Assembly (NCBI GenBank): GCA_946479515.1
Contig: CAMLGF010000013.1
Coordinates: 10,068 to 74,067 of the forward strand
Direction of reading: 5' to 3'
Length of the DNA stretch: 64,000 bases
Source of the DNA: an uncultured Pseudomonadota bacterium
GTDB taxonomy: Bacteria > Pseudomonadota > Gammaproteobacteria > Steroidobacterales > Steroidobacteraceae
In this document: positions 52,469 through 61,644 of the stretch, one piece after another
Numbering within the stretch: position 1 is the first letter of the stretch
How the letters are laid out: each line of letters begins with the position of its first letter
The notes under the pieces: model-generated
Told to the model about the DNA's origin: nothing
Database searches by the model: none
What the model saw: the letters and a program-made list of their open reading frames with translations, nothing else
Translations under genes and position numbers: made by a program

Positions 52469-53923
52469 TCAGGGCTCGGCGGTCTGCAGCCAGCCGCCTT
52501 CGAAGCCGGCCCGCTGCAGCCCCCGCACGATGTACGGATTGCGCTTCATCACCGTCCAGATGAGCTCGCTGCGGTAATTCTCGATCATCGAGATGATCGG
52601 CCCCTGGTCGATGCCCAGGTAGTCCGTGGCCACCCAGCCCATGCCGCGCACGCGGCGGCCACGGTGCAGCGGCACGTCGTAGTCGAAGCTCGGGTTGAAG
52701 GCATCGACGAAGCCGTACTTGCCGTAGATCTGCGAGCCGTACTTCTTGTACATCTCGCGCGTGGCCGGGACGACCACCTCGGGCGCGAATGGCAGCGACG
52801 CCACCGCCGCCGTGGGCGCGATCGTGCCGTCATCGAGAGTCTCGACCAGGCTGACACCACGGGCCGCATAGGCATGAAACTGCCGCGTCTGGCCGAGATA
52901 GGGCAGCCGGAAGTACCCGGGGCCGTCGCTGGCCGTGAATCCCCAGATGTTGGGACCGTAACCCCGCCAGTCGAGCGGATTGCGGATGGCATAGGCGCGC
53001 TGCGCGAGCACGGCGCGCCGGCTGTTCTCGAAATAGTCGATGCCCTGCGGCCACATGAACTCGTCCTTTATGCCGCGGTAGTCGATCCAGATGGCGCTGT
53101 ACTGGTGGCCGAACAGCGGGCCGAAGGTGAGATGCGTCTGCCCCTCGAGCGTGCCCCAATGACGATAGTAGTTGGACGTAAAGGAAACCCAGGTGCCGGG
53201 CGCGGCCGGGTGCGTCGGGCTGCCGAGCGCGAGCACGTAGACGATCATGCCCTCGTTGTAGCCGCGCCAGTCGTGCACCTCGAACTGCTGCTCCGGGCTC
53301 CAGGCCATGCGGATGTCGGGCACGTGCTCGATGGACCAGGGCCAGTTCACGCGTTCGTAGAGCTCACGCGCCAGCTTGCGGATCTGCTGCTCGCCGGGAT
53401 CGTCGCCGTCGAAATAGCCGGCCGCGAACAGCGCGCCCGCCATGAACAGCGCGGTGTCCACGGTAGATAGCTCGGAATTGCCGTAGCGCAGCCCGGACCC
53501 GAAATTGAGGAAGTGGTAGAAGAAGCCCTGGTAGCCCGCCGTGGTCGCGGATTCCGGTCCCTGGGGCAGGCCGTGCAGGAACTGCAGCGTGGTGAGTACG
53601 CGCTCGCGCGCCGCAGCGCGCGTCACGTAGCGCCGTTCCGCGCCGATGCAGTAGGCGTTGAGCGCGAAGCCGATGGCGGCGATGCTCGAGAAGGGCGGCC
53701 GCGGCCACCGGTCGGGCACCAGGCCGGTGCCGGGCTCGGCGGTGTCCCAGAAGAAGTCGAAAGTGCGGCGTTCGATGTCTTCGAACAGCGGGTCCAGCCG
53801 GTTCACCACGGGCAGCGGTGGCTGCACCACGACCGGATCGATGGGCCTCTGCGCCACCTGGCAGGCGGGCAGCGCCAGCAGGGCGAACAGCGCCGCGGCC
53901 AGAACCCGCCTGCGGCGCTTCAT
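52469..53923 (-). CDS. Lipoprotein glucanase, GH144-type (glucoamylase-like domain)
   Basis: The 484-residue protein has a lipoprotein signal peptide (MKRRRRVLAAALFALLALPAC, lipidated Cys at 21). The rest is an all-helical toroid with the glucoamylase-like domain of GH144 (FEDIERRTFDFFWDTAEPGTGLVPDRW; GHQYSAIWIDYRGIKDEFM; WGFTASDGPGYF; GWVATDYLGIDQGPIISMIENYRS). Characterised GH144 members are endo-beta-1,2-glucanases, so beta-1,2-glucan is a plausible substrate. ATG overlaps the halogenase-like stop by 4 bp, putting it third in an operon with a TonB receptor. It would be anchored in the outer membrane facing the periplasm or surface. Confidence 0.83.
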   Translation of the reverse strand: MKRRRRVLAAALFALLALPACQVAQRPIDPVVVQPPLPVVNRLDPLFEDIERRTFDFFWDTAEPGTGLVPDRWPRPPFSSIAAIGFALNAYCIGAERRYVTRAAARERVLTTLQFLHGLPQGPESATTAGYQGFFYHFLNFGSGLRYGNSELSTVDTALFMAGALFAAGYFDGDDPGEQQIRKLARELYERVNWPWSIEHVPDIRMAWSPEQQFEVHDWRGYNEGMIVYVLALGSPTHPAAPGTWVSFTSNYYRHWGTLEGQTHLTFGPLFGHQYSAIWIDYRGIKDEFMWPQGIDYFENSRRAVLAQRAYAIRNPLDWRGYGPNIWGFTASDGPGYFRLPYLGQTRQFHAYAARGVSLVETLDDGTIAPTAAVASLPFAPEVVVPATREMYKKYGSQIYGKYGFVDAFNPSFDYDVPLHRGRRVRGMGWVATDYLGIDQGPIISMIENYRSELIWTVMKRNPYIVRGLQRAGFEGGWLQTAEP

Positions 53924-55437
53924 GCGGCCACCGCCGCGCGGCAATGGCGCTCGATGAACTGCTCGTGCGTGGGCATGGCGGCGACGCAGCTCGCGATCAC
54001 CTGCCGCACGCTCTCGCACAGCCGGGTGAGTTCCTGGTCGGCAATGGCATCGACCAGGGGATGCCAGGCGCGCGGCACGATGCCTTGGCCCAGCATCACC
54101 TGCACCCAGCTGGTGAGCGCGAACATCTCGTCGGCTTCACGATAGAAGCGTCCGCTGTCGCGAAACAGCTCGATCTTGTCGCGCAGCGAATCCGGCAGGG
54201 ACATGCTGCCGCAGTACCGCCAGAACTCCGTGTCGCGGCGTTCCGTGGCGCTGTAGTGCAGGATCAGGAAATCACGGATGCGCTCGATCTCGAATGCCGC
54301 CTCGGCATTGAACTTGTCCTGCAGCGCCGGGCTCATGTGGCGGTCGGGCAGCATCTGGATGAGGCGCGCGATACCCGACTGTACGAGATAGATGCTGGTG
54401 GATTCCAGAGGTTCGAGAAAGCCCGCGGCGAGACCGAGCGCCACGCAATTGCGGACCCACATCTTGCGGCGGCGGCCGGTGCTGAACCTGAGCACGCGCG
54501 GCTCGACGAGCGCGCGGCCGTCGAGATGCTCGATGAGGGTGCGGCGGGCGTCGTCGTCGCCGAGGTATGCGCTCGAGTACACGTGGCCATTGCCGGTGCG
54601 ATGCTGCAGCGGTATGCGCCACTGCCAGCCCGCGCCGTGCGCCGTCGCGCGGGTGCAGGGCACGGCCGGCGAGGTCTTCTCGCTCGCCAAGGCCACGGCG
54701 CGATCGCAGGGCAGCCAATGCGACCAGTCATCGAAGCCGCTCGCGAGCGCCTGTTCGATGAGCAGGGCGCGAAACCCCGAGCAGTCGATGAACAGGTCGC
54801 CGGTCAGGGTTGCGCCGGACTTGAGCGTGAGCGACTCGATGAAGCCATCGCCGCCGCGCAGTTTCACATCGATCACTTCGCCTTCGATGCGCCGCACACC
54901 GCGCGCTTCGGCGTACCGGCGCAGGTACTGGCCGTACAGGCCGGCATCGAAGTGATAGGCATAGGCCACCTGCGACAGCGGCGAGCCGGCGGGCACGTCG
55001 CTGGCGCCGGACATGAAGCGGCCGGCGGGCGCGGCAGCGGTGTTCAGCGAATAGGCGTCGAGGGGCTGGGCCTTGCCCTGGCGGTGCAGCTTGAGCCAGT
55101 ACTGGTGGAAGGGCAGGCCGCGATAGTCGTGGCCGATCGTGCCGAAGCCATGCACGTAGCGGGAGCCGACCCGACCCCAATCGACGAACTGGATGCCGAG
55201 CTTGAACGTGCCGCGCACCGCGCGCACGAAATCCACTTCATCGATCTGCAGCGACTGATTGAACGCGCGCAGGTGCGGCACCGTGGCCTCGCCCACGCCG
55301 ATGGTGCCGATGTCGTCCGATTCGACCAGCTGGATGTCGATGGGAAACTCGATCACGCGCGACAGCGCCGCCGCGGCCATCCAGCCCGCGGTTCCGCCGC
55401 CGACGATCACGATGCTGCGAAGTCTCGTGTCGCTCAC
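53920..55437 (-). CDS. Flavin-dependent tryptophan halogenase-like protein
   Basis: The 505-residue protein has a FAD-binding GGGTAGW (13-19) and the halogenase motif WQWRIP (270-275, family WxWxIP). K78 in GTFKLGIQF matches the catalytic Lys of PrnA (K79), and E344 in EPLESTSIYL matches its catalytic Glu. All key residues for chlorination via HOCl are therefore present. Yet the gene lies between a TonB receptor and a glycanase, with no biosynthetic genes and no flavin reductase in sight, so the substrate is unknown. Start is GTG at 55437, 57 bp after the receptor stop. Confidence 0.88.
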   Translation of the reverse strand: MSDTRLRSIVIVGGGTAGWMAAAALSRVIEFPIDIQLVESDDIGTIGVGEATVPHLRAFNQSLQIDEVDFVRAVRGTFKLGIQFVDWGRVGSRYVHGFGTIGHDYRGLPFHQYWLKLHRQGKAQPLDAYSLNTAAAPAGRFMSGASDVPAGSPLSQVAYAYHFDAGLYGQYLRRYAEARGVRRIEGEVIDVKLRGGDGFIESLTLKSGATLTGDLFIDCSGFRALLIEQALASGFDDWSHWLPCDRAVALASEKTSPAVPCTRATAHGAGWQWRIPLQHRTGNGHVYSSAYLGDDDARRTLIEHLDGRALVEPRVLRFSTGRRRKMWVRNCVALGLAAGFLEPLESTSIYLVQSGIARLIQMLPDRHMSPALQDKFNAEAAFEIERIRDFLILHYSATERRDTEFWRYCGSMSLPDSLRDKIELFRDSGRFYREADEMFALTSWVQVMLGQGIVPRAWHPLVDAIADQELTRLCESVRQVIASCVAAMPTHEQFIERHCRAAVAA

Positions 55438-55493
55438 GCGGCGATTAAAGCAAAGATCGCGGCAAAGATCGCCCGCGCCGGTCGCCGCGAATG

Positions 55494-58451
55494 CTAGAAC
55501 TTGATGCCGAACGAGGCACGCAGCGTGCGCGGCAGTCCGGTGATGTTGCCATTCGGGTTGAGGCGGCCGCCGTCGACGACCCCGTTGGTGCCGTTGTTGT
55601 CGATGTAGTCCACCAGGTTGTGGGCGTTGGTCAGGTTGATGCCGTCGAGCCGCAGGTAGAACGACGCGAAATCGCGCAGGGCGAAATTCTTGGTCACCTG
55701 CAGGTCGAGCGACTTGTAGCCGGTGCCGCCGATGTCGTAACCGATGGCGGTGCAGGCGGCGCCGCTCGGGAAGGTCTGGGTACCCGACAGGCAGCCGATG
55801 ACATTGCGCGGAATGGGGGTCGACCAGGTGAACTTGCCGGCGAACGTCAGTCCCCAGGGTCCGGCGTACGAGCCGGTGGCCACGAAACGATGTTTGGCCG
55901 CTGCGTTCGACACGATGAATGGAAATTCGTCGATCGACGAGGCATCGAAGACATAGTGCTCGACGATGTCGCGATTCTGCTCGGCATCGGTGAACGTGTA
56001 GGCAAAGGTCGCGCCCCAGTGAGACTCCTCGGTGAAGGGCTTTTCCGCCGAGAGCATCACCTGCGTGCTGCGCGTCTCGATGCCGTTGTTGCCCACCAGC
56101 AGCGGGCCGGCGAGCCCCGGCGGAGAATTCCCCCAGGGCTGGCTGCGGTTCTGCCAGAAATCGCCGTTCGGATAGCGGTTGCCCAGCGTGAACACGAAGC
56201 CGTCCTTGCTGAGGATGCGCGACACCGAGGCGCTGGTGTTCCAGTCGCCGAGCCGGTTGCGCATGCCCAGGCTGAACTGGTCGGAATAGGGCACCTTGAG
56301 ATCGTTGTTGATGAGATCGATCTCGCCGGCCGTGCCGCTGAGCAGCGCCGGCAGTGCATTCGGATCGCTGGCGAAAGCCGGGTCCCAGGTTATGCAGGAC
56401 GCGCTGGCCGCGCACGGATGATCCGTGGTGTTGAAGCGCATTTCGGTGGTGGCCAGCGTGAACTTGGTCTGCTCGAGCTGCAGGTAGTCGTACAGCGTGC
56501 GGTCATAGGCGCGGCCCGCGCCACCGAAGATCACGTGCGCCTGGTCCGCGCCGATGTCGTACGCGAAGCCCAGGCGTGGCTGGAAGGTGTCGGTCTGCTC
56601 CTTGCGGTTGTTGCCGGTGGAGATGTAGTCGTTGATGTCGATGGCGACATTGGGGTCGTTCGACAGGCCCAGCGATTCGCCGTACGTCACGCCCGGTGCG
56701 ATCTCGGTGGCGAGCATGTCGAGGAAGAACTGGGGCGTACGGAAATCCAGATAGGAAGGATTCTTCTCGACGTCCCAGCGAACGCCGAGATTGAGCGTCA
56801 GGTGGTCGTTCACCGTCCAGTCGTCCTGCACGAACACGCCGATCTGCTTGTCCTTGGAGGTGACCTGCGAGTCGTAACCCTCCAGTGGCAGGGCGAACAC
56901 CGCCTTGTAGGGAATCGTGGCCACGCCCGCGTTGGTCACGTCGTAGTAGAATACGGGGTTGCCCGGAACCGAGTCGGCGGCCGTGAGCTCGACCTGCTTG
57001 TATTTCACGCCGGCCTTGAGGGTGTGCCTGCCGGCCACGTCCGGGAAGGTGAGCACGTCGGCGAGCGCCCAGCCCTTCTGGCCTTTGTTCTGTCCGGCAC
57101 GTGGATCCGCGCCATCCACCGCGATGATGCGTGGATCGTTTCCGGGCGCGAGCTGCCGCGTGTAGACCGCGCCGTTGCTGCCGCTGTTGGTGATCTGCGG
57201 CACGAAGAACGCATCCTCGTAGGTGAACTGCACTTCGTTCAGCCAACGCTCGGCAGTGCGCTTCCAGCTGAGCTCGTAGCGGTCGTCGCTGTTGTCGGTT
57301 TCCACCGCGGCGGACTGCGCCACGCCGATGCCCGTCTGGTCACCCTGGCTGGTTTCGCGGCGCAGTTTGGCGGACAGGGTCAGCGTGTCGCTGTCCGACA
57401 GGGCCCAGTCCAGCTTGCCGAAGTACAGGTCCTCGTCGAAGCCAATGGTCGCGGGGCCGAGTTGCGCGAGCACGTCCGGCGGCAGTTGCGCCACGACGTC
57501 GTCCGGCGGGCTGTTGTCCGGCAGCACCGTCTTCGGGGTCACGTAGCGCTTGGCCTCGTAGGTCAGGAAGAAATGCAGTTTGTCCTGGATGATCGGCCCG
57601 CCGAAAGCGATGCCGTATTCCTTGCTCTCCGACTCGGTCTTGTTGCCATTGAAGATCTCGCCCGGCGTGCGCGCGCGGAAATTGTCGGCGGTATAAGTGC
57701 CGAAGGCTTCGCCTTCGAACTGATTGGTGCCGGAGCGGGTGAGGGCGGTGATGGCCGCGCTCGAGATCTGGTCGTACTCGGCCTTGTAGTTCGAGGTGAT
57801 GACCTTGTACTCGCCGATGGCGAGCTGTGGAAACGGATTGCCCTGGGTGTCGCCGGCCTGCCCCGAGACGCCGGAGCGCACGTAGCCCTTCTGGCCGACA
57901 CCGTCGATGTACAAATTCACGCCATTTTCGTTCTGTGCGCCGCCGCGAATCCGGGTGCGTCCGCTGCCGTCCACCTGGAACACCATGCCGGGCACCGCGT
58001 CGGCGAACTCGAGGAAGTTGCGGGTCATCTGCGGCGTGGTCTCGATCTGCTGCTGCGAGACCGTGGTGCCAACCTCCGAGGTGCGCACCTCATTGAGTCG
58101 CCGGCCTTCGACCGTGATCTCCTGCATGGGCTCTTCGGGCGCCGCCGCGCCGCCGCCCGCGAGATCCAGTGTCGCGGTCGAGGCCACCGTAAGCGTGACC
58201 ACAGTCTCGGTGCCCGGACCGGCGTCGACCCGGTACGTGCCCGGGGGCAGCCCGGCGAGCGTGTAACTGCCGCCCGCGCTGGCGCGCGTGCGCCGCGTGG
58301 TGCCCGTGTCGACATTGCGTGCCGTGATCTCGGCATTGGCCGGTGCGCTGCCGCGCAGCGTGGCATCGGCGGACTGCGCCCAAACTACTCCGGGCGCGGC
58401 GAGGACGGACGCGATGGCCGCGCCCAGCAGGGACCGTGGGAAATTGTTCAT
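55494..58451 (-). CDS. TonB-dependent receptor with carboxypeptidase-regulatory-like domain
   Basis: The 985-residue outer-membrane protein has a signal peptide (1-25, ending VWAQS), a CarboxypepD_reg-like domain (about 27-100; GGSYTLAGLPPGTYRV), a TonB-box-like EITVEG near 112-117 and a plug domain (about 118-230; FLEFADAVPGMVFQVDG, RIRGGAQNENGVNLYIDG). The large beta-barrel ends in RASFGIKF with the terminal Phe needed for barrel assembly. It probably imports oligosaccharides with the downstream lipoprotein glucanase. GAGAGGG before the ATG sits in a hairpin loop. Confidence 0.93.
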   Translation of the reverse strand: MNNFPRSLLGAAIASVLAAPGVVWAQSADATLRGSAPANAEITARNVDTGTTRRTRASAGGSYTLAGLPPGTYRVDAGPGTETVVTLTVASTATLDLAGGGAAAPEEPMQEITVEGRRLNEVRTSEVGTTVSQQQIETTPQMTRNFLEFADAVPGMVFQVDGSGRTRIRGGAQNENGVNLYIDGVGQKGYVRSGVSGQAGDTQGNPFPQLAIGEYKVITSNYKAEYDQISSAAITALTRSGTNQFEGEAFGTYTADNFRARTPGEIFNGNKTESESKEYGIAFGGPIIQDKLHFFLTYEAKRYVTPKTVLPDNSPPDDVVAQLPPDVLAQLGPATIGFDEDLYFGKLDWALSDSDTLTLSAKLRRETSQGDQTGIGVAQSAAVETDNSDDRYELSWKRTAERWLNEVQFTYEDAFFVPQITNSGSNGAVYTRQLAPGNDPRIIAVDGADPRAGQNKGQKGWALADVLTFPDVAGRHTLKAGVKYKQVELTAADSVPGNPVFYYDVTNAGVATIPYKAVFALPLEGYDSQVTSKDKQIGVFVQDDWTVNDHLTLNLGVRWDVEKNPSYLDFRTPQFFLDMLATEIAPGVTYGESLGLSNDPNVAIDINDYISTGNNRKEQTDTFQPRLGFAYDIGADQAHVIFGGAGRAYDRTLYDYLQLEQTKFTLATTEMRFNTTDHPCAASASCITWDPAFASDPNALPALLSGTAGEIDLINNDLKVPYSDQFSLGMRNRLGDWNTSASVSRILSKDGFVFTLGNRYPNGDFWQNRSQPWGNSPPGLAGPLLVGNNGIETRSTQVMLSAEKPFTEESHWGATFAYTFTDAEQNRDIVEHYVFDASSIDEFPFIVSNAAAKHRFVATGSYAGPWGLTFAGKFTWSTPIPRNVIGCLSGTQTFPSGAACTAIGYDIGGTGYKSLDLQVTKNFALRDFASFYLRLDGINLTNAHNLVDYIDNNGTNGVVDGGRLNPNGNITGLPRTLRASFGIKF

Positions 58452-58468
58452 ACAACCCTCTCGTTGTA
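58449..58468 (-). promoter_or_regulatory. Ribosome-binding site inside a hairpin before the TonB receptor
   Basis: On the mRNA, UACAAC-GAGAGG-GUUGUA runs directly into UG of the AUG. The 6-bp stem is perfect, its 6-nt loop is the Shine-Dalgarno sequence, and the stem's last A is the A of the start codon. Upstream, TTGACG near 58555 may be a -35, but no -10 was found. The remaining 225 bp to the DUF748 stop hold no gene. Confidence 0.55.
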
Positions 58469-58694
58469 CGTCGCGCGATCCGGTGCGCCCGCAAGCCCGG
58501 CGCGACCTGGCGCCGCAGGAAACGTGGCTCGTCAGCGACGTGTTGCCATGTCGTCAACCTTACTCCGGTGCTCGAGCGCAGGCGTTCGCATTGCGCGTCG
58601 CGCGAGTAGGACGCGCCCGCGCGACGAATCCGGAATCGTCCGACAAGGCAGGGTTGTTAGCGGCGCAGCGCCAGAGCCGCTGCGTTGCGACAAA

Positions 58695-61640
58695 CTACTT
58701 CAGGCTGAGTGTGATGCGCGCCTTGCCAGCGACGGCCGGCGAGGCGGCGGGTGCGAGCAGGAATACCCGGCCGGGCTCCACCTCGCCCGACGACAGCAAC
58801 GCGTCCTGGATGGCGCGCGCCCGCTGCTGCGCCAGTGACTGCAAGGCGACATCGAGTGAATCGATGCCGGGGCGCAACGCCGTCTGCAGTCCCTGGCTGG
58901 CGCCCGCCACGAGGCCGGGCTCGCGATCCGCGGCGCGCACCTCGCGCAGCGCCCGGGCTCCGGGCGGCAGCGCAGCGCCGGGTTGCTCCTTTGAATAAAG
59001 CGCCAGGAGCAGTTCGAAACGGGTCCCCGGGTCGCTCGCGGCGGCGGGCGGCCTGCGCGCCTGTGCCAGGGCTGCGAGCCGTGCTTCGAGATCGCGCGCG
59101 GCCAGCGCCGCATAGTCGGCGTCGGGTGCGAACGTGGACGGCACATCGAGCGCCAGCTGCGGCCGCTCGCGCAGCGCCTTGGTGAGGGCCAGCAGCTTTT
59201 CGCGCGCCGGCGCATCGAGCGCGGCCTCGCCGGCTTCGAAATCGATGAGGTTCACTTCCTCGCCGCCGCCGAACATGCTGCCGATGAGCTTGAAGGGCGA
59301 AGTGGCGATGCCGGCGAGCAGATTGACGAATGCCTTCCAGATGATGGGGCCGAGCCGGAACTTGGGGTCGTCGAGACTGCCGGTGACCGGCAGGCCGAGA
59401 TCGATGACGCCATTGCGATCCTTGAGCAGCGCCACCGCCAGGCGCAATGGCAGCTTCACCGCGTCGGGACTCTCGACCCGCTCGCCGAGCGTGAGCTGGT
59501 CGATGACGAACCGCTGCTCGGCGTCGAGCCGGCGATTCTCCACCCGATAGCGCACGTCCACGGACAGCTTGCCTTTCTCGATGCGATAGCCGGCGAAGCG
59601 GCCCGAGTAGGGCGTGACCGAGGTGAGCTCCACGCCGTCGAACTTCACGTGCAGGTCGGTGAACAGGCTGGCGGACAGTAGATTGAGCGAACCGCCGATC
59701 TGCACCGGCGCATAGCGGTCGATCTTGCCGGTGAGCGCCACCTCGGCGCGCGAGTCCTTGCGCGAGGACAGCCCCGAGATGCTGCCGCCGAGCTGCTGCA
59801 GGCTGACGGCGTAGTTGGGAGTGATCCAGAAATCGGCGAAGTTGGCCGAGCCGTTCGCCACCTGTACCCGCCCGATGGCGATGTCCATGGCCTGCTGAAT
59901 GCCCGTGGGCTGGCCGGTTCCGCGCACGGTCTGCACGGGGCCGGGCGCGCTTGCGGGCCGCGTGAGCACCTTGCCGATGTTGGTGGTCTGGTCGGGTGCG
60001 ATGATGAGCCGTAGATAGGGCGCGCGTGCGCTGATGCTGGCGATGCGCAACACGGCTGGCCGGCCGTCGATCGCCTGGTATCGCACGCCCTCGAGTCCGA
60101 GGCGGTCCCACTTCACCAGGTCTTCCCGCAGGCCGTTGTCGATGGCATGCAGCCGCGTGCACTCGAGACTGCCGGCCAGCCGCAGGGCGTGGGGTGTGAA
60201 TTGCACGTCCACGCGGGTATTCAGCATGCCGGAGAGCAACGTCATCTGCGTGTACGTGCCGACGTAGGGCTGCAGCGCCGCGAGGTTCAGACCGTCGAGC
60301 TGCACCTGGCCATCGAAGGCACGCTCCGACACCGTGCCGCGACCCTGGAGGCGGAACGTTCCACCGCTCTCGAGCGCGGCATCGCCGGTGACCTCCAGTG
60401 CCTGGCCCGGCGCAGTGCTGAACCCGCGCAGGCGCAGGTTGATCGGCGCCAGCGTGAACGCCGCCGCGGGCTGTACGAATTGATCGGTGGCCTCGACGCG
60501 CAGCGATTCGGCGTCGAACTCCTTCACGGCGACGGTCCACGGCGAGTCGGCCGGTGCCGCGACGGTCGGCGAAAGCGCTGGCGGGATCTCCGGCGGGGTC
60601 TCCGGGACAGCGGCGGCCGGCATTTCGAGGAGGCGCAGCAGATTGACCGCGCCGTCGGCGCCGCGCTGCGCGATCACGTTGCCGTCGGTCAGCGTCACAC
60701 GTGCCAGGTCGACGGTGCGTCGCGTGAGATCCGCGCGCACATCGTTCACCGCGAGTTTCGCCAGGGAGATCCAGTCCGTGTCGCCGCCCCGCGGGCGGAG
60801 CTTGAGATCGGCGATCTCCACGGTGGCCAGGCTCACCAGCAGGGAAGGAGCGGCTTCCGAGGCCGCGAACTGGTAGCCGCCGTCCACGGCCACCCGCCCA
60901 TCGGAGACCTCGAATCCCACGGAGTCCTGTAGATAGGACCACAGCGTGCGCGCCTGCACCGCGGCGAGCGCGAACCGCCCCTGCGAGCGCAGCGGCGCGA
61001 GGCCGAAATTGCCGTTCCAGCGGAATTCCTCGCCCGCGGTGGATCTGGCCTGCAGCGCATATTCATTGCCGCTGCCCGCCACGGTGCTGAAGTCGAGCAA
61101 CTCGAAGTCGACGGGCGTGAGCCGCGCCTTGAACGGCGATCGGCGGGCCCGATCCTCGAACTCGAGCGCACCGGCGCGCAATTGCAGGCGATCGATGAAC
61201 AGCCTCGCCGGCTGGCCCGGCGCGGGGCTGGCGCCCGGCGGCTGGGCAAACGGCGCGCTGAGCTCGCTCAGATTCAGGCTGCCGTCGGCCCGCACCCGCA
61301 CGTTCGCCGAGGGACGATCGAGCTCGATGGCGTGAAACGAAGCGCCGCGCCGCCAGAGGCTGGCGATGTCGAGGTTCACCATCAGCCGCTCGAAGGCGAG
61401 CAAGGGCTCGTGGCGGGAGTCCTGGAATGCGAAATCGCGCACCTCCAGCGAGAGCGTGAACGGATTGAAAGAAATCTCGCCCAGCGTGGGTTCGCGCTGC
61501 CAGTGCGCCTGCGCGAAAGTCAGGATCTGCGTGCGCGCGACGCGGGGCACCAGCCAGAAACCCACAGCGCAATACAAGGCGAGCAGCGCGAGCAGCCCGA
61601 GGACGATGAGCCGCTGCCGGCGGGTGAACGGTAGTTGCAT
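58695..61640 (-). CDS. DUF748 domain-containing envelope protein (AsmA-like)
   Basis: The 981-residue protein has an N-terminal membrane anchor (about 10-32, RLIVLGLLALLALYCAVGFWL) and a very long periplasmic beta-rich body with DUF748 repeats (ADGSLNLSEL; VANGSANFADFWITPNY; GVIDLGLPVTGSLDDPKFRLGPIIWKAF). The last 200 residues include an OmpA-like helix-rich part (REKLLALTKALRERPQLAL). AsmA-like proteins bridge the envelope and may carry phospholipids; this one's role is not known. Its ATG lies 4 bp after the dehydrogenase stop, so the two are co-transcribed. Confidence 0.85.
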   Translation of the reverse strand: MQLPFTRRQRLIVLGLLALLALYCAVGFWLVPRVARTQILTFAQAHWQREPTLGEISFNPFTLSLEVRDFAFQDSRHEPLLAFERLMVNLDIASLWRRGASFHAIELDRPSANVRVRADGSLNLSELSAPFAQPPGASPAPGQPARLFIDRLQLRAGALEFEDRARRSPFKARLTPVDFELLDFSTVAGSGNEYALQARSTAGEEFRWNGNFGLAPLRSQGRFALAAVQARTLWSYLQDSVGFEVSDGRVAVDGGYQFAASEAAPSLLVSLATVEIADLKLRPRGGDTDWISLAKLAVNDVRADLTRRTVDLARVTLTDGNVIAQRGADGAVNLLRLLEMPAAAVPETPPEIPPALSPTVAAPADSPWTVAVKEFDAESLRVEATDQFVQPAAAFTLAPINLRLRGFSTAPGQALEVTGDAALESGGTFRLQGRGTVSERAFDGQVQLDGLNLAALQPYVGTYTQMTLLSGMLNTRVDVQFTPHALRLAGSLECTRLHAIDNGLREDLVKWDRLGLEGVRYQAIDGRPAVLRIASISARAPYLRLIIAPDQTTNIGKVLTRPASAPGPVQTVRGTGQPTGIQQAMDIAIGRVQVANGSANFADFWITPNYAVSLQQLGGSISGLSSRKDSRAEVALTGKIDRYAPVQIGGSLNLLSASLFTDLHVKFDGVELTSVTPYSGRFAGYRIEKGKLSVDVRYRVENRRLDAEQRFVIDQLTLGERVESPDAVKLPLRLAVALLKDRNGVIDLGLPVTGSLDDPKFRLGPIIWKAFVNLLAGIATSPFKLIGSMFGGGEEVNLIDFEAGEAALDAPAREKLLALTKALRERPQLALDVPSTFAPDADYAALAARDLEARLAALAQARRPPAAASDPGTRFELLLALYSKEQPGAALPPGARALREVRAADREPGLVAGASQGLQTALRPGIDSLDVALQSLAQQRARAIQDALLSSGEVEPGRVFLLAPAASPAVAGKARITLSLK

Positions 61641-61644
61641 GGTC

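Noticed and set aside
53920..55437. Halogenase as part of a natural-product gene cluster
   Set aside because: No synthetase, reductase or tailoring genes are near; the neighbours are glycan-uptake genes.
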